The notes: a model not told the origin generated them from the letters alone. A stretch of DNA of 64,000 bases from Atriophallophorus winterbourni (GCA_013407085.1 JACCGJ010001616.1:94552-158551); one strand, 5' to 3'. Positions 21,439 through 32,399 are shown, counted from the stretch's first letter. Numbers and translations: made by a program.

Positions 21439-21954
21439 ACTCACCAAACCAGCAAACTTTCGAAAGAAGCCTTGATGCCTATTTGACCCTAAACCCGTGC
21501 ATTGAAGAAAACTATACATCTTAACACCGTACACCTACATTTGTTATCCCACCAATCGAAAACAATTTCTGCCTTTGGATATTTACTTGATTCTTTAACT
21601 GCCCAGTAAGCAATCTAATCCTATTTTTGCTCGTTATATTAATCGTTGTTGTCATATTATTCTGTGGTTTTTTGTAGAGCTATATGCTTTTTAGACCATT
21701 AAAATTGAATTGAATTGAATTGAATAATACACCGTTCTTCTAATCATTAACTATAAATATGCGAGTCTGTACATGGCCAATTCGTTTCTGGATATAAAGA
21801 CTTCACGGAGGTTTAAGACACGGCAGTATGGTATTTTAATTTATTTGCTACTGAAGCACGCTTTTTTGGACAGAAAGGTAGATATTTACCCAAGAGCGAG
21901 TTGAAATATCAAGCTCTGTACCTCGAATCGCATGAGATTACTAACTAATTTGCA

Positions 21955-22107
21955 GAATGTGCAAAACACTGCATCAATGTTTGCCGACGATGTATATTTT
22001 ATTGCTCACTCCAAAGAACAACTACTGTCGCTAATGGACTGTTTTTACTATTGTATCTTGAGATTTGGGCTAACAATCAGCATGAGTATAGTCAAAATAC
22101 TTGGTTG
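21955..22107 (+). pseudogene. RTE-like reverse transcriptase scrap
   Basis: One open stretch reads NTASMFADDVYFIAH, SLMDCF and FGLTISMSIVKILG. This matches the A-D-D active site plus the following F-G-L-x-I-S-x-x-K-T-K segment of RTE-type and related RTs. Only about 50 codons survive. It is not CR1-like. Confidence 0.6.
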
Positions 22108-22680
22108 AAGGATTGTATCACTTCACATCGCTGTTAAAACGGTCAGCTTGAACCATTATAACCTTCCAGATTTCTCGATCCAAAAATTATGGATTACTTC
22201 TTGAAAAGCGGATCAGCAGATAAGCTACCATCTGGTTACGTTTGAACTCTGGTGTATGTAAAAACAGCAAGTCATCAGTTAAGTCAAGGATGAACACAAT
22301 TCGCTTGAAATATTATTCGATTGACATAACAAACACCAAGCACAAGCAAACGTCGCTCAACGGAAAGTACTCCACGTTAACCTCTATTGACCAACGACGA
22401 CAAAGTGCATACGGATCAAAACTTCCTGGCATTCTCCAATTAAGACAGTTTTCAATATGCTTCACACTTGGACCTATATCACATTTCATTCAGACCATAA
22501 ATATTCGCAAATTTATGATAGATGTTTGTTGGTTGTTCGTATGGTCCCTTTTCTGTTTATGTATTGAGCTTGGGTGGCATTAAACAATACATTATTACAC
22601 CTATTAGATCGTTCATATTTCGTTTCGTTTTAATGAGAGAGACAAAAAGCTTTGAAAATGATATTCAGTGTCTGTTGTAA
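22108..22680. other. Upstream region of candidate micro-exon gene
   Basis: A 113-codon ORF at 22242-22583 has no recognisable domain. The rest is AT-rich. Confidence 0.4.
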
Positions 22681-22714
22681 AGCATAATCTCAAAATAACA
22701 GTCACCAGATCACA

Positions 22715-22720
22715 TATAAA
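22715..22720 (+). promoter_or_regulatory. TATA box of candidate micro-exon gene
   Basis: TATAAA lies 49-64 bases upstream of the two in-frame ATGs (22769, 22784). That spacing would give a 5' UTR of about 20-40 bases. Confidence 0.5.
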
Positions 22721-22783
22721 ATCATCCAATCATCGAGAAGGTGCGCATATATTTATAACGAAAATACGATGCAATGCTCAATC

Positions 22784-22844
22784 ATGGTTAAAAAAATTCT
22801 CGCATTTTCATTTGTGATAGTGCTTCTTTCATTAGCAGAAGGCA
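22784..22844 (+). CDS. Micro-exon gene exon 1 (signal peptide)
   Basis: Twenty codons plus one base: a Lys-Lys N-terminus, a hydrophobic core LAFSFVIVLLSLA, and AEG, followed by the donor GTAAGT at 22845. The in-frame ATG at 22769 is an alternative start. Confidence 0.65.
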
Positions 22845-25800
22845 GTAAGTGTTTTACTGAAAATAATAATATTTTTTTGAATAATGAAATTTTGGATTTC
22901 AATTTTTATCTGCAAACAAAATTGCTTTTGGTGGACTGAACACGTGATATATTGCATTTAATAAAAATACCAGGAATTACATTTAGAAAGCTCCATTAAA
23001 TGTGTGATATATATTTTTTACGGTCCATGGGGCAATAACTTGAAACAATTTTGACATGTAATTGAAGAGTAAATTTTTAATGAGGTAACATGTGAGGCTT
23101 TCTTCAATCGTAATTGACGCGAATAACACGAACATTTTAAACATATTCTTGATACATTTCAGCTGGAAAATGTAAGTTTTTTTAGTTTGTTTAGCAAGAT
23201 ATATATCACAGTGTTCATGTTTACGCTATACTGTGTGTATGGAACAGACATTTCTAAGGATGCCAATTTCATCTCGTAAAATTTCAAATTTATGCACCTG
23301 TGATACGAATTTTCAATATAAGTAAATGGGTTTATTTAAATTGAAAGCCGAGCTGAAATATGAATCTAAAACCTGATTAAATTAGAACTTTTACTGTTGA
23401 TTCCAGTAAGACGCACTAATAAAATGTATAAAATTATGTTGGATAATGCTGATGATACATTATGATGGCACAATTTCTGCTCGCAAATGTTCCATCTAAA
23501 TATAGTTTGAGGCTGCTTTAACGACATGTTTTTCGGACGAAAAATTTCGAAATGTGGATCGTAGCAATACGGGCTAAATTAATCTGGGATACAAATTTTT
23601 AGATTATAGGTTGACACATGAAAGGGTGATGTCATCAAATTAGCCTTCAATAAAATTAATTAAATAACGGACATCATTGGTCATGTAAATCCCACATGTA
23701 TAACAGTCCTTTTTAAACTGGTTTATGTCAATGGAATACCGGAAATTGTTGGATGTAACATTTCGCTATTTGCAGACGACATAAAGATTTGGCGCAGCGT
23801 TCGTAGTCCAGAAGACTGTCTGCTATTACAAAAGGATCTTGATACGCTTCACAGCTGGTAGTTGAAGAACAAACTGCCGTTTAACTTCAACAAATGCAGG
23901 ATCATGGATGTGGGAAATCGAGTAGAGTTCACATATCACATATTTTCGCATGTCCTTGAAAACTGCAGTGAAGAAAAAGATTTGGGTGTCTGCATATGCT
24001 CCAGTTTGAAAACATCACTTCAAACTAACAGTGCCTTCAAAAAAGAAACAAGCGTTCTAAATCTACTCAAACGTGTATTTGGGAAATTTTCGCCCAAGAA
24101 ATTCCCAAGGATCATGGATACATACTTGAGACCAGTCATGGAAAACGGTGTGCAGTCATGGTCTCCGTGGCTCAAGAGGGATGCGGAACTTATGCAGCGA
24201 ATCTATCACCGCTCAACGAAACTAGTTCTCAGCATCCGAAACAAACCATATAAAGAAAGGATAGCTCAACTGAAACTGTTCGATTTTCCCTATCGACGAA
24301 TCAGGGGAGACAATATCTTACTTTATAAAACATTCCATACCCCGAACCATCCCTTACAGGATTTATTCACGCGAAGGGATACGAGGAAGTATCGAACCCA
24401 TGAATATGTGCTGGTCGTACTTCATTCCCGTCTGAACTGTAGAAGGTATTTTTACGCTGTCCGTGTCTGTTTTACTTGGAACAATTTACCTTCAACCGTT
24501 GCTCACGCCACTAACTTGCATGACTTTAAAACGAAATTTGACAAATTTCATTGCACTATTCGTTTCCAGAACACTTATATACTGTTTAATCTATGTTCAT
24601 ATATTGTTTATACACTTAAATTTCAATTTTTACCATCCTATGGTTGTTGTTAAGCTTGTTGCTTTTTAGAACATTAAGAACCTTGAATTACCTTGAAAAA
24701 AACTGGAACCAATTTCAAATATATTGGGCGCAACACATTAATCTCAATAGTTGGTGAACGATAAACTTTAATACAACAATTGTTGAGTTAGTTCAATACG
24801 AGTTAAATACCGGCGCATTTTCCACATATTAGCTTAAATATCGAATACACAATTTTTGCCAATATTAAAATCATTGTTTCATTTCAAATCATTGAAAATA
24901 ATAGACAATATAGGTGTGCCAAATTCTCCACAAGGATATGAAAGACAGGACAATTTGAGGCTATGATAGTTGCAGCGCGAACAAGTACAATGAAACAGCT
25001 GGATGTTCATCATCTTTTAATTTAAAAATTTAAAAACGAAGCAAATCTTCCGTAATAACACCATTTTCCATTTTGTAGACATGGCTGAGCCACGGCGCTG
25101 GCGCTGTCCTAGTAGGGTGAATACGCCCAGTAGACCACCTTTTGATAGCAATTTAGAATTAGTCACTTCGTTAATCTACTTTATGTTCAAAATAAAACGG
25201 ATGCTTCGTAGATTGAAAGCATTTAGTCTCATTTCGTGTATTGCGTTGGTGGTCCATTTTTCACTGCTTTACTGTAGATTAGTTAGTACGTACGCGCTGC
25301 AAACCATCATCTTTGTGTTTCGTGTCATATTGCGATTACTTAAAACACGAGATATCAATCGGGACAAAGGGACAGCTTCTCTTCCAACCCGCATATCAAT
25401 ATTCGTGTATAGCGAGAGGTTAACTGCAATGGTTAAACAAAGATATGTGAAATGATGCACTGGTTCAAGCTGACAGTTTCCAACAGTGATGACAGGAAGA
25501 GATAGAATTCGATGACCATGCTCATGCTGATTGTTAGCTAAGGTTTTTTAAGCCAACAAAAACAGTCAGTATACCAGTACAGTCGTTCTTGTGTGTGAGC
25601 AATAATGATTGCTTCGTGGGAAAACAGTAGGTCACTAATCGACATATTCTGTCCTTGGGTTCGTGCTCTCAACATGTTCCGTTTGGAACGCTCACCATCA
25701 CTTCGCGTACGAAGGTACAAGCGGTCTGTTCTCGTTCTTGAAGAGTGCTTCAGAAGTAGAGAAATGCTAATACCGAACAGTTTGGAGCGAGACGACCACT

Positions 25801-28325
25801 TTGTTTGACGCGTCGTTCAAATTAAAAAGAATTTTGAACCGCACTCGCCAGAGTGTAACAAAATAACGCGTTTGAATAATCTTTAAAGGGAAGCCTATCA
25901 GATCAAGCGTTTCGATAACACCCTTTCTCTTGACGTAGTCGAATGCTATCGTCAAATAAATAAAAATAGCGTAAAATGGCAAACGCTGTTCCCGACAGTT
26001 TTCATTAGGTTTTACAAGGTAGACGATAATGTCAACGGTTTATCTTCCCCTGCGGAAGCCACATTGAGATTTTGAGTAAATTCTGTCAGCTGAAACTTGT
26101 AGCCGGATCTGTAAAAGTTTAGGAAATAATTTGGCTACAACATTCATAAGGCAGATTCCTCCGTAATTGTTGCAGTCGCCTCTGTCACCCTTATTCTTTA
26201 ATAGCGTGATGAATTTTGTGTCTCGCATCTCTTGTGGGACACACCACTCCTGCCAGCACTGAAGAAACAAATGGTGAAGAGGTCGTAATAATGCTGCTCT
26301 ACAGCATTTGATGAGCTCAGGTGGAATTCCGTGTTCTCGAGCGGCGTCCTTATTCGCTAAGCAGTCGATATTCACCTCATCGTGATTAATTGTATCTAAA
26401 TTTTCAAGGGTTGGAAACCGCTCCACATTTATCTGTTTTATCTGTTAATATACCTTTACACTTTATTCTCACTGACCTTTTCTCATGAAGAACAGCCGTT
26501 GTCTCAAGAGGTTTTACGTCGAAATAGACGCTCAATGAGTTTATCGGACCGTAAGCGGAAGTTGTGCCTGAGCATAGGCAGCGTTTTAGCGATTACCAGT
26601 GTTCTGAACAGATTTACGGGGCGTTGTCTAGTTAAACTTGGATGTGAAGGATTTATTAAGTCGCGCAGCTATATTAATTTCGTACATGGGAATGACGTCT
26701 ATATTTGATTGAGCAGAATTCTTGGTGCAGTGAAATCTCTTATAGGAACGCCTCGGTTTTGCACAGAACAGTGAATGATCAGTATTGAAGTCTGCGCGTT
26801 GATATGATCTGGTGAGGAGTTTGCCTTCTTTATTAGTGCGCAAAACAAGAATATGATCAAATAGATGCTAATGCTTAGAGCGAGGATGATTCCAAGGCAA
26901 TTTTGTTTAAAAAATGTGTTACTTACACAAAGACTTCAAAAGATAAGTTATCTGTTTTGTTAACATACCAGTTTATGGTAATCGCGTCTCTTGCATTGTA
27001 GCTAATTCGGCTTTCCTTTCTTACCTCGTTGTTAATCACAATTGATTTTTTACTCTTCAGATATTCGACACGGGGTCATGAAATCCAGGAAGCGTAGACC
27101 TGATGTTTCAGCTTTCAAGTTTTAGAACTGACCTTAGTCGGTGCTGGTGTGGATAAATACAGTCTGCTTTTCGGTTTCATTCTCTAATCGTAAAACACCC
27201 AATAAGGAAATCATACCTTGGCGAGACTTCGCCTTATTTTCTAGAGGCTGCTCATATTGAAGTATGCGGTAGCCAAACAATGATACCTCAAAATCCGAAG
27301 CAGCCACAGAATGTGAACTTTGCGCCAGTCGAGTCATAGTTTTTAACCGGTATCTGCCACTTCTGGTGTTATAGTTAATGAAAGCGGAATGGAGTTTGAT
27401 CTCTGATGGCGATGCATCTCATTTTGGAGACGTAGCTGTTAACCCTGCAGCATGCGCTGCCTATCCACGGCACCACCGGAACCAAAGAAACTGCCAAGTT
27501 GATACATTTGGACAACAAAGCCTTCGCAGCAGTTCGCAGGACGAAGTTGAATGCAACCTCCTACTTCCTTGAGGGACACTGGCTCCTATTTGTGACCTCG
27601 CAGTTGACTCCTGAAGCCTTCTCTATGATTGGATAATGTCTTAAGGCTGATGAGGTTTTATATGAGGGTATTCCTTCCGCTAGGTGGACCGTCGTCATGG
27701 ACTTACGATATTCATCTGACCGAAACAATTTGGTTGGTTTCGTAAGTCGGTCGCCATCGACCTTTCACCAGTCTGTAGAAGCATTTCCGCCGGGTCACAA
27801 AGGTCCAGACGTGCCTACTGGGAGCTTGATTTGGTTAGCAGAGACTAAATGAGACACGCGCAATCGACTATTTTAAAATTCGGTCCATTCTAGAAAACGT
27901 TACGTAATATTTACCGTGTTTGTAGGATAATAATTTTAAAAGAAATTCAGTTTACTTCAAGTTCGTAAAGCTATGAATGTGAAATGCGCATGTAGAGCGA
28001 AAATTCAGTCATTTAGAAATGTTTCTTCCCCACAATATTAGATAACAATTAGATTACATAGATAATTCAAGTCTTACACAGAATTTTTGTTGCTCTGATA
28101 TTTCAATGTACACGGAATGTTACTTTTGCAATAATTCCAAATTTATTAAAATTCAATAATTGCAGATTTCGCGGATTCGACAGTTTGCGAGAGTATGTTC
28201 AGCAATACTGATTCATAGATTATAGATATATTAGAATCTATATATAGTGAATAAAAAAAAAATTTCGAAAATATATATATAAAGATATATATATATATAT
28301 ATGTATATAAATAATAGATAGTATA

Positions 28326-28365
<40 letters not shown>

Positions 28366-31300
28366 ATACAAACAGACATAAAACATACTAATAACAGACA
28401 AACACAACCATCGACCGATTTTGTGCTGTTTGCACTCATTAGTTATGGAGAGGTGGATCACGATCCCCATGCGTTTGAAATAGTGGAAGAAATGAATTAA
28501 AGGTGCACTTGGATGCCACTGATGGGTAAGGTTGGCATGACCAACCCGTATAATCACATGAGCCTTCACTCATGTAGACTAGGTTAGAGACCCCTGACTA
28601 TGAATAAAAAAGCTCATTTGCATGCATCTCCATCACACTCACACACCATGACTAATTTCGTGCTTTTTGTACTTATTAGGTAGGGACAGTTGTAACAGAA
28701 AACGCAGGCGCTTGAATAAATGGAAAAATTGAAAAAAAGTTGTATATTCATATGTATACAAATATATAATTTGAAAGAGAAAAACGTTTTGTTGCTGAGA
28801 CGAACTGTTATAATCACAAAAGTCAATAAAACTAATGAGATTCTTTTAAAATGAATCATTAAATGCCTCGCTCAATTCCATTTCAAAATCCACCGCTATA
28901 TTAAAATTATTCAGCGGATTCAAAAGAATGGAAAATAATAGCCAATAATGAATTGAACTCAGTTAAGAGATATAGCCACATTAGAAGCCAATGCTCCACT
29001 AATAAGGTATGAAATTATCACCCATATCAATGCGTTCACGTATATTAAACATACGTTTTTGAAGTATTTTATATCAGCGTTAAAATAGAAAATACGTGAG
29101 GTTTTTACTCTATCACAGATGCTCAGTTACAGATAAAGTTTGCTGAATTCTCAAAAAAAACGGATGTAATTTCTTTCGAATAATGAGATGTTTTCCAATA
29201 GGAAAACGTTTGAGAAAACGAACAATTGGCTCTCAAATTGCAGAACAAGATTTTTATATAAAAACATTTTGATCATTTTCTAAACAACACTCTAATTTTC
29301 AGGCAATGTATATTTAATACTAATCTTATCATAAATGTCCATAAATGTTAAAATTTGGATTGAATTACTATAACTGATTGCTGTAACGTTAAGTTCTAGA
29401 CAGTGAATTCGGTAGCGTCAAGGGTATGTTGATAGTCAACGCTTCAAAATTTTTGATTAATTTAATCCCACTAATTATCTGCGTCTGATCAATCACATTT
29501 TAAGTATTTTCTAGATTACAAAATATTTATTTATTAGACAATTGACGTTTTACACCATGCGACGTAGATAATTCCATCAAACTTAGATTGGTAATTATTT
29601 GAATAAGATAATGCAAGCAAATTATATCTGGTATTAATGCAGTTCTTTCATATTTAAAAGGTCAGCATGCCAGTTGTGTTTCCTTATAATCAAGATATTA
29701 TCATTTTAGGACTAAACACCCTTGTTGTCTTTTATTATCACATTCGCCAAATTTGTTTTATAAAGCAAACACGACATTCACTAAATACAGATCTCGAATA
29801 CTCAACACATTCAAGCGGACTTAATGAGAAGAGTAATTGAGCCAATAGCTCTTACTGTAAGGTTTAACGGTCATGTAGTACCGCTTTATGAAACTCTACT
29901 TCATCAATTATTTTTCCATCGTTTGGATTAACAATATATGACAAAGGATTTTTAACTGAAAATCTTTCACTTTTTTGCTACTTTGTTGCAACGTGTTACA
30001 AGAACTTTTGATTTTACACTACTATCTAAAATAATATAATAATAATTAATATTATAATTATAAGTAATATATTGTCTACAACTCGCCAAACGATATTTCT
30101 AATTATCTTTAGAGAAAGGGATAGAGTTGCACTGACAATTACTATAAATTATGCTAGCTCCATTTTTGACACAACGCATTTGAAATTCTAAGTTGCCTGT
30201 AATTATGTTATAACAGAAAAGAAATTGATAAATTGATGAACGTTTATTATTTTATTGAAGTTACCAGAGGCGAGAATGCAAAAGGTTAGTTTTCCCTAAT
30301 GAACAATGTTTTTGCGATTCTCAAAATTTCAAACAAGCCACAAATTTCAAACGCAATAGACAGAGTTTTACGTTATGTAACTCACGAATTTAAGTTACGC
30401 AATGTGCCCACAAGATAATAGCATTCTACTCAATCGTATGACAACGTATATACATGCAAGATATATACATCTATATATAGCATAATATTTCTAATGGATT
30501 GTAAGTGAGGGGATAATACAAATTGGGTTGACGGGAAAGTAATGAACCGCAAACCATCGTTATGATCCTTAATTAACACAAAAATGTCTCATGATGTTGG
30601 CGGCGAGCAGTTTTTAAAGTGCAATCAAGTAAGATTATTTGTAAATTTATTGTCCAATGTCCTTTTGCGTATTCTATTATTTATCAATAAATTAATTAAT
30701 AGATACTTCGATTTAGTCAAAAAATTTAGTCAGAAATGGAAAATATATCTGCAAATTGCGTTTAATTTAGAGTTATAAGTCACAGGAATATTCTCATTTT
30801 CATCTCGAACGTAAACATTAAATAAACAAAATGTGTCATTGTGTGTGTGTGATGAAAATGCGTGCAGAAGATCATTTTTTCTTCTTGATTTGTGTTTCAT
30901 CTCATCTACACGTGTTTTGGCACGTGTTGAATGGCGATGGTCGTGTTGTCCTTATCTAACCGAAGCTTACACAAGCGATCAGCTTACCATTCGTTCAATC
31001 TTTGAAGCGCATCTGCGTGATGGATATGCATGCAAATGACCATCCATGTTTGATGTTTGTTCTTGTTTTTTTCCAAATTCAGGTGACAAGTCTATCAAGT
31101 TCGTTTTCCAGAAGAAAATTTACTGTAAGTTTCATTTCTAGATCCTTAGGAGAATAAAGGTACATTTGTTTAATTTTGAGTTAGAAAATATAAATGAATG
31201 CGATTCGATTTATGTAAGTCCTAAATCAATGTACCGGAAATTCTGATCGATATCGATGTTTATTTGTCGAGTATATTCGTAATAATAGTCATTTTATTTC

Positions 31301-32293
31301 ACACAAATGATGAACGACTAGGGATATTTTCCGTTGAGAAATCCGAAGCGATTACCGTCACATGTACAGTGTTATTGGTTTTTTAAACAATTTAAACTCA
31401 AGGATATATTAGATTTATAATGTAGTAGCCTGCTTGAAATAAAATATTATACAGTAGATCATTTACCAAAAATCAAATAGCTGATGATGTTTTATGCGTA
31501 AAGTGAAACATATAATCTGGAGAGAATTACTTTAAATTATCAGTTTCGTTCATATATTGACACTGTTTTGCTTGATAAACTGGAATTTTCGCATGTCTAG
31601 CTTGAACGTTTTCACAACATAATAATTTCCATAATGGAAGGATTGCTATTCCTTTCCCTAAACATCAATTGCGGTATAGCTGAAAAAACTTATGAAAAGC
31701 CTGCGTGTTTTTATCTCGTTCACTCTCATCTCTACAATATGCTTGTTGGAAGACGTATGTTATTTCGAGTAAAACATTTTTACCTATAAATAAATTATTC
31801 TGTTATTTTTAGAGAAGCTGAACAATAATCATGGTTTTCTTATCACATTTGCACGACAGACCTAAAATATGAGGTTGATGTTGGTGAGTAAAGATTCGTT
31901 CACCATTTTGTAACTTATTTTGATGTTTCATGTAGACCAAAATCAATAAGTTGGTTTGTCGATATCTACCGAATAATTGTGCTACCCAATTTTGTGATTC
32001 ACCCTTTCTGATTAACCCAAAACGTGAAGTTGCTTGCAAAAATCACAAAGCATTGAGCACAATCATCGCCAATATTATGCTCAATAGAATGATTACGTCG
32101 GTGATATCGAAATTCAGCAAATAATCTTTTAAAAATTTGACAAACTTATTTCTTCTTTGGAAAGTAACTTTAAATCACAATGTGTTTAACAGCGGAGGAA
32201 AAGCAATAACATGCAATGAATTGTGCTCATTGTATTTTATATAGATTTTTATCTGATTCAGAATATATTTCAGTTAACGATTTCTACCAGTAA
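22784..32293 (+). CDS. Candidate micro-exon gene (secreted protein), six exons
   Basis: A chain of splice-compatible exons can be followed: 22784-22844 (61 nt), 23163-23171 (9), 30270-30284 (15), 31083-31124 (42), optional 31680-31754 (75), 32274-32293 plus 3' UTR. Every internal exon is a multiple of three and every intron is phase 1, the known signature of flatworm micro-exon genes (MEGs). Exon 1 encodes a signal peptide, MVKKILAFSFVIVLLSLAEG (an in-frame ATG at 22769 would add five residues). The mature part is short, lysine-rich and hydrophilic, about 23 or 48 residues depending on exon 5. A TATA box and an AATAAA frame the unit. MEG products are secreted or tegument-associated and vary by exon skipping. 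Further tiny exons in the 7-kb second intron may have been missed. The model is from sequence only. Confidence 0.6.
23163..23171 (+). CDS. Micro-exon gene exon 2 (9 nt)
   Basis: Acceptor gatacatttcag, then CTGGAAAAT, then donor GTAAGT. Adds Thr-Gly-Lys and keeps phase 1. Confidence 0.6.
23716..24697 (+). mobile_element. 5'-truncated CR1-like RT fragment in intron 2 of the micro-exon gene
   Basis: It starts at VYVNGIPEIVGCN, just upstream of an intact LFADDIKIW motif, and runs through LLQKDLDTLHSW (TAG follows) to the thumb (QRIYHRSTKLVLSI, FPYRRIRGDNILLYK, RLNCRRYFYAVRVCFTWNNLP) and a CTTGAATTAC-type tail near 24680-24697. The 263-codon ORF 23862-24653 covers most of it. Same orientation as the host gene. 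Confidence 0.85.
24698..25070. other. Intron sequence, nothing recognised
   Basis: AT-rich. Confidence 0.4.
25080..26430 (-). mobile_element. RTE-like non-LTR RT remnant (non-CR1)
   Basis: Minus strand: EHGIPPELIKC, LFLQCWQEWCVPQEMRDTKFITLLKNKGDRGDCNNYGGI and SQCGFRRGR (26426-26040), then FIYLTIAFDYVKRKGVIETL (25980-25900), then FTYLCLTIAVNLSLYTNIDMRVG (25460-25380) and a C-terminal LNAFNLRSIRFIL...GGLLGVFTLLGQRQRR (about 25250-25090). The order matches an RT of the KGDRxDCxNYRGISLL type, but several frames are needed and the active-site block is lost. The plus-strand 124-codon ORF 25081-25455 is its antisense shadow. Clade assignment is uncertain. Confidence 0.7.
26440..27120. other. Intron or spacer, nothing recognised
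   Basis: Only short ORFs. A good acceptor-like ttttttactcttcag near 27044-27059 has no matching donor. Confidence 0.35.
27121..27890. other. GC-richer insert of unknown origin
   Basis: Base composition is clearly higher in G+C than on either side. It contains a 67-codon minus-strand ORF (27134-27337) with no recognised domain. It is probably an old transposon or processed sequence; I see no terminal repeats or second copy in the window. Confidence 0.35.
28276..28361. repeat. (AT)n microsatellite
   Basis: Two AT-dinucleotide runs separated by about 30 bases. The Tyr/Ile-rich ORF 28146-28439 on the minus strand is produced by it. Confidence 0.9.
28380..28585 (-). repeat. Dispersed hammerhead repeat copy
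   Basis: Minus strand reads CTAATGA (28436-28442), GTGC-AAACA-GCAC, AAAA, TCGGTC. That is the satellite block with one core change and GAAA to AAAA. The adjoining sequence contains the unit's gttggcatgacc and cagtggcat-like segments. Confidence 0.65.
28620..28720 (-). repeat. Dispersed hammerhead repeat copy
   Basis: Minus strand: ccctac-CTAATAA-GTAC-AAAAA-GCAC-GAAA-TTAGTC, followed by ATGGTGTGTGAG. Stem I side and GAAA are preserved; the core box has two changes. Confidence 0.6.
28870..30240. other. AT-rich intron of candidate micro-exon gene
   Basis: No transposon remnants or ORFs seen; several acceptor-like tracts (for example near 29296 and 29691) but no in-phase exon. Confidence 0.4.
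30270..30284 (+). CDS. Micro-exon gene exon 3 (15 nt)
   Basis: An acceptor ttattgaagttaccagag, then GCGAGAATGCAAAAG, then donor GTTAGT. Two AGs are in tandem; only the second keeps the frame, because the first would create TAG. Adds Cys-Glu-Asn-Ala-Lys. Confidence 0.5.
30838..31030 (+). repeat. Dispersed satellite-unit copy inside intron 3
   Basis: Matches the 5' three quarters of the satellite unit (gtgtgtgtgatgaaaatgc, cacgtgttttggcacgtg, gatggtcgtg, cttacc, gaagcgcat) but lacks the hammerhead block. Confidence 0.55.
31083..31124 (+). CDS. Micro-exon gene exon 4 (42 nt)
   Basis: Strong acceptor tttttttccaaattcag and donor GTAAGT enclose 42 bases. In phase 1 they encode GDKSIKFVFQKKIY, with no stop. 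Confidence 0.6.
31680..31754 (+). CDS. Micro-exon gene optional exon 5 (75 nt)
   Basis: Acceptor gcggtatag, with its pyrimidine tract about 20 bases upstream, and donor GTATGT. Open in phase 1 for 25 codons (SEKTYEKPACFYLV...). Alternatively an internal ATG at 31692 gives a signal-like MKSLRVFISFTLISTICLLE reaching the same donor, which could be exon 1 of a second gene. Confidence 0.35.
31809..32030 (-). CDS. Candidate minus-strand exon, unknown protein
   Basis: An acceptor-like gatttttgcaag precedes a phase-1 open frame ending in TAA at 31809-31811. It contains QNW, LLILVYMKHQNKLQNGE and PHILGLSCKC. The W-to-PH spacing resembles that in the exon candidate at 6652-6971, hinting at paralogy, but the match is weak. 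It lies antisense to an intron of the micro-exon gene. Confidence 0.25.
   Translation of the reverse strand, partial: TSRFGLIRKGESQNWVAQLFGRYRQTNLLILVYMKHQNKLQNGERIFTHQHQPHILGLSCKCDKKTMIIVQLL
32274..32293 (+). CDS. Micro-exon gene terminal exon, coding part
   Basis: Strong acceptor ctgattcagaatatatttcag, then Asn-Asp-Phe-Tyr-Gln and TAA at 32291-32293. AATAAA follows 70 bases later. Confidence 0.5.
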
Positions 32294-32362
32294 TTATACG
32301 TGAGCTATCTCTTGGATGTTTCGAGATATTTACCACTAATATGTGAGAAATGAACGTATAAA

Positions 32363-32368
32363 AATAAA
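32363..32368 (+). promoter_or_regulatory. Poly(A) signal AATAAA
   Basis: Seventy bases downstream of the proposed stop codon of the micro-exon gene. Confidence 0.45.
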
Positions 32369-32399
32369 TTATGAGAATATTTTCAAAATACGACCATCT

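Larger units (their letters stand above)
18441..21726 (+). mobile_element. CR1-like element with two internal deletions, (TTGAA)n tail
   Basis: ORF1 and ORF2 pieces are followed by a 3' UTR and a TTGAA tail at 21703-21726. Two deletions are visible. One joins the end of ORF1 to mid-endonuclease at 19738-19742, removing about 100-150 endonuclease residues. The other joins RT finger to thumb at about 21015, removing the AFD, PQG and ADD motifs. It therefore cannot encode a working RT. The 5' limit is uncertain. Confidence 0.85.

Noticed and set aside
23406..23420. Micro-exon ending at cagtaagac
   Set aside because: No upstream acceptor gives a multiple-of-three exon and the phase-1 reading hits a stop at once.
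25081..25455. 124-codon plus-strand ORF with a membrane-like stretch
   Set aside because: The antisense strand encodes the RT C-terminus (FTYLCLTIAV...IDMRVG), which explains it fully.
27916..27960. 39-nt symmetric exon after tttaccgtgtttgtag
   Set aside because: In phase 1 it begins with TGA, so it cannot belong to the micro-exon gene.
28320..28361. CRISPR-like or ordered repeat array
   Set aside because: It is only an AT-dinucleotide run with no spacers; no CRISPR array exists in the window.
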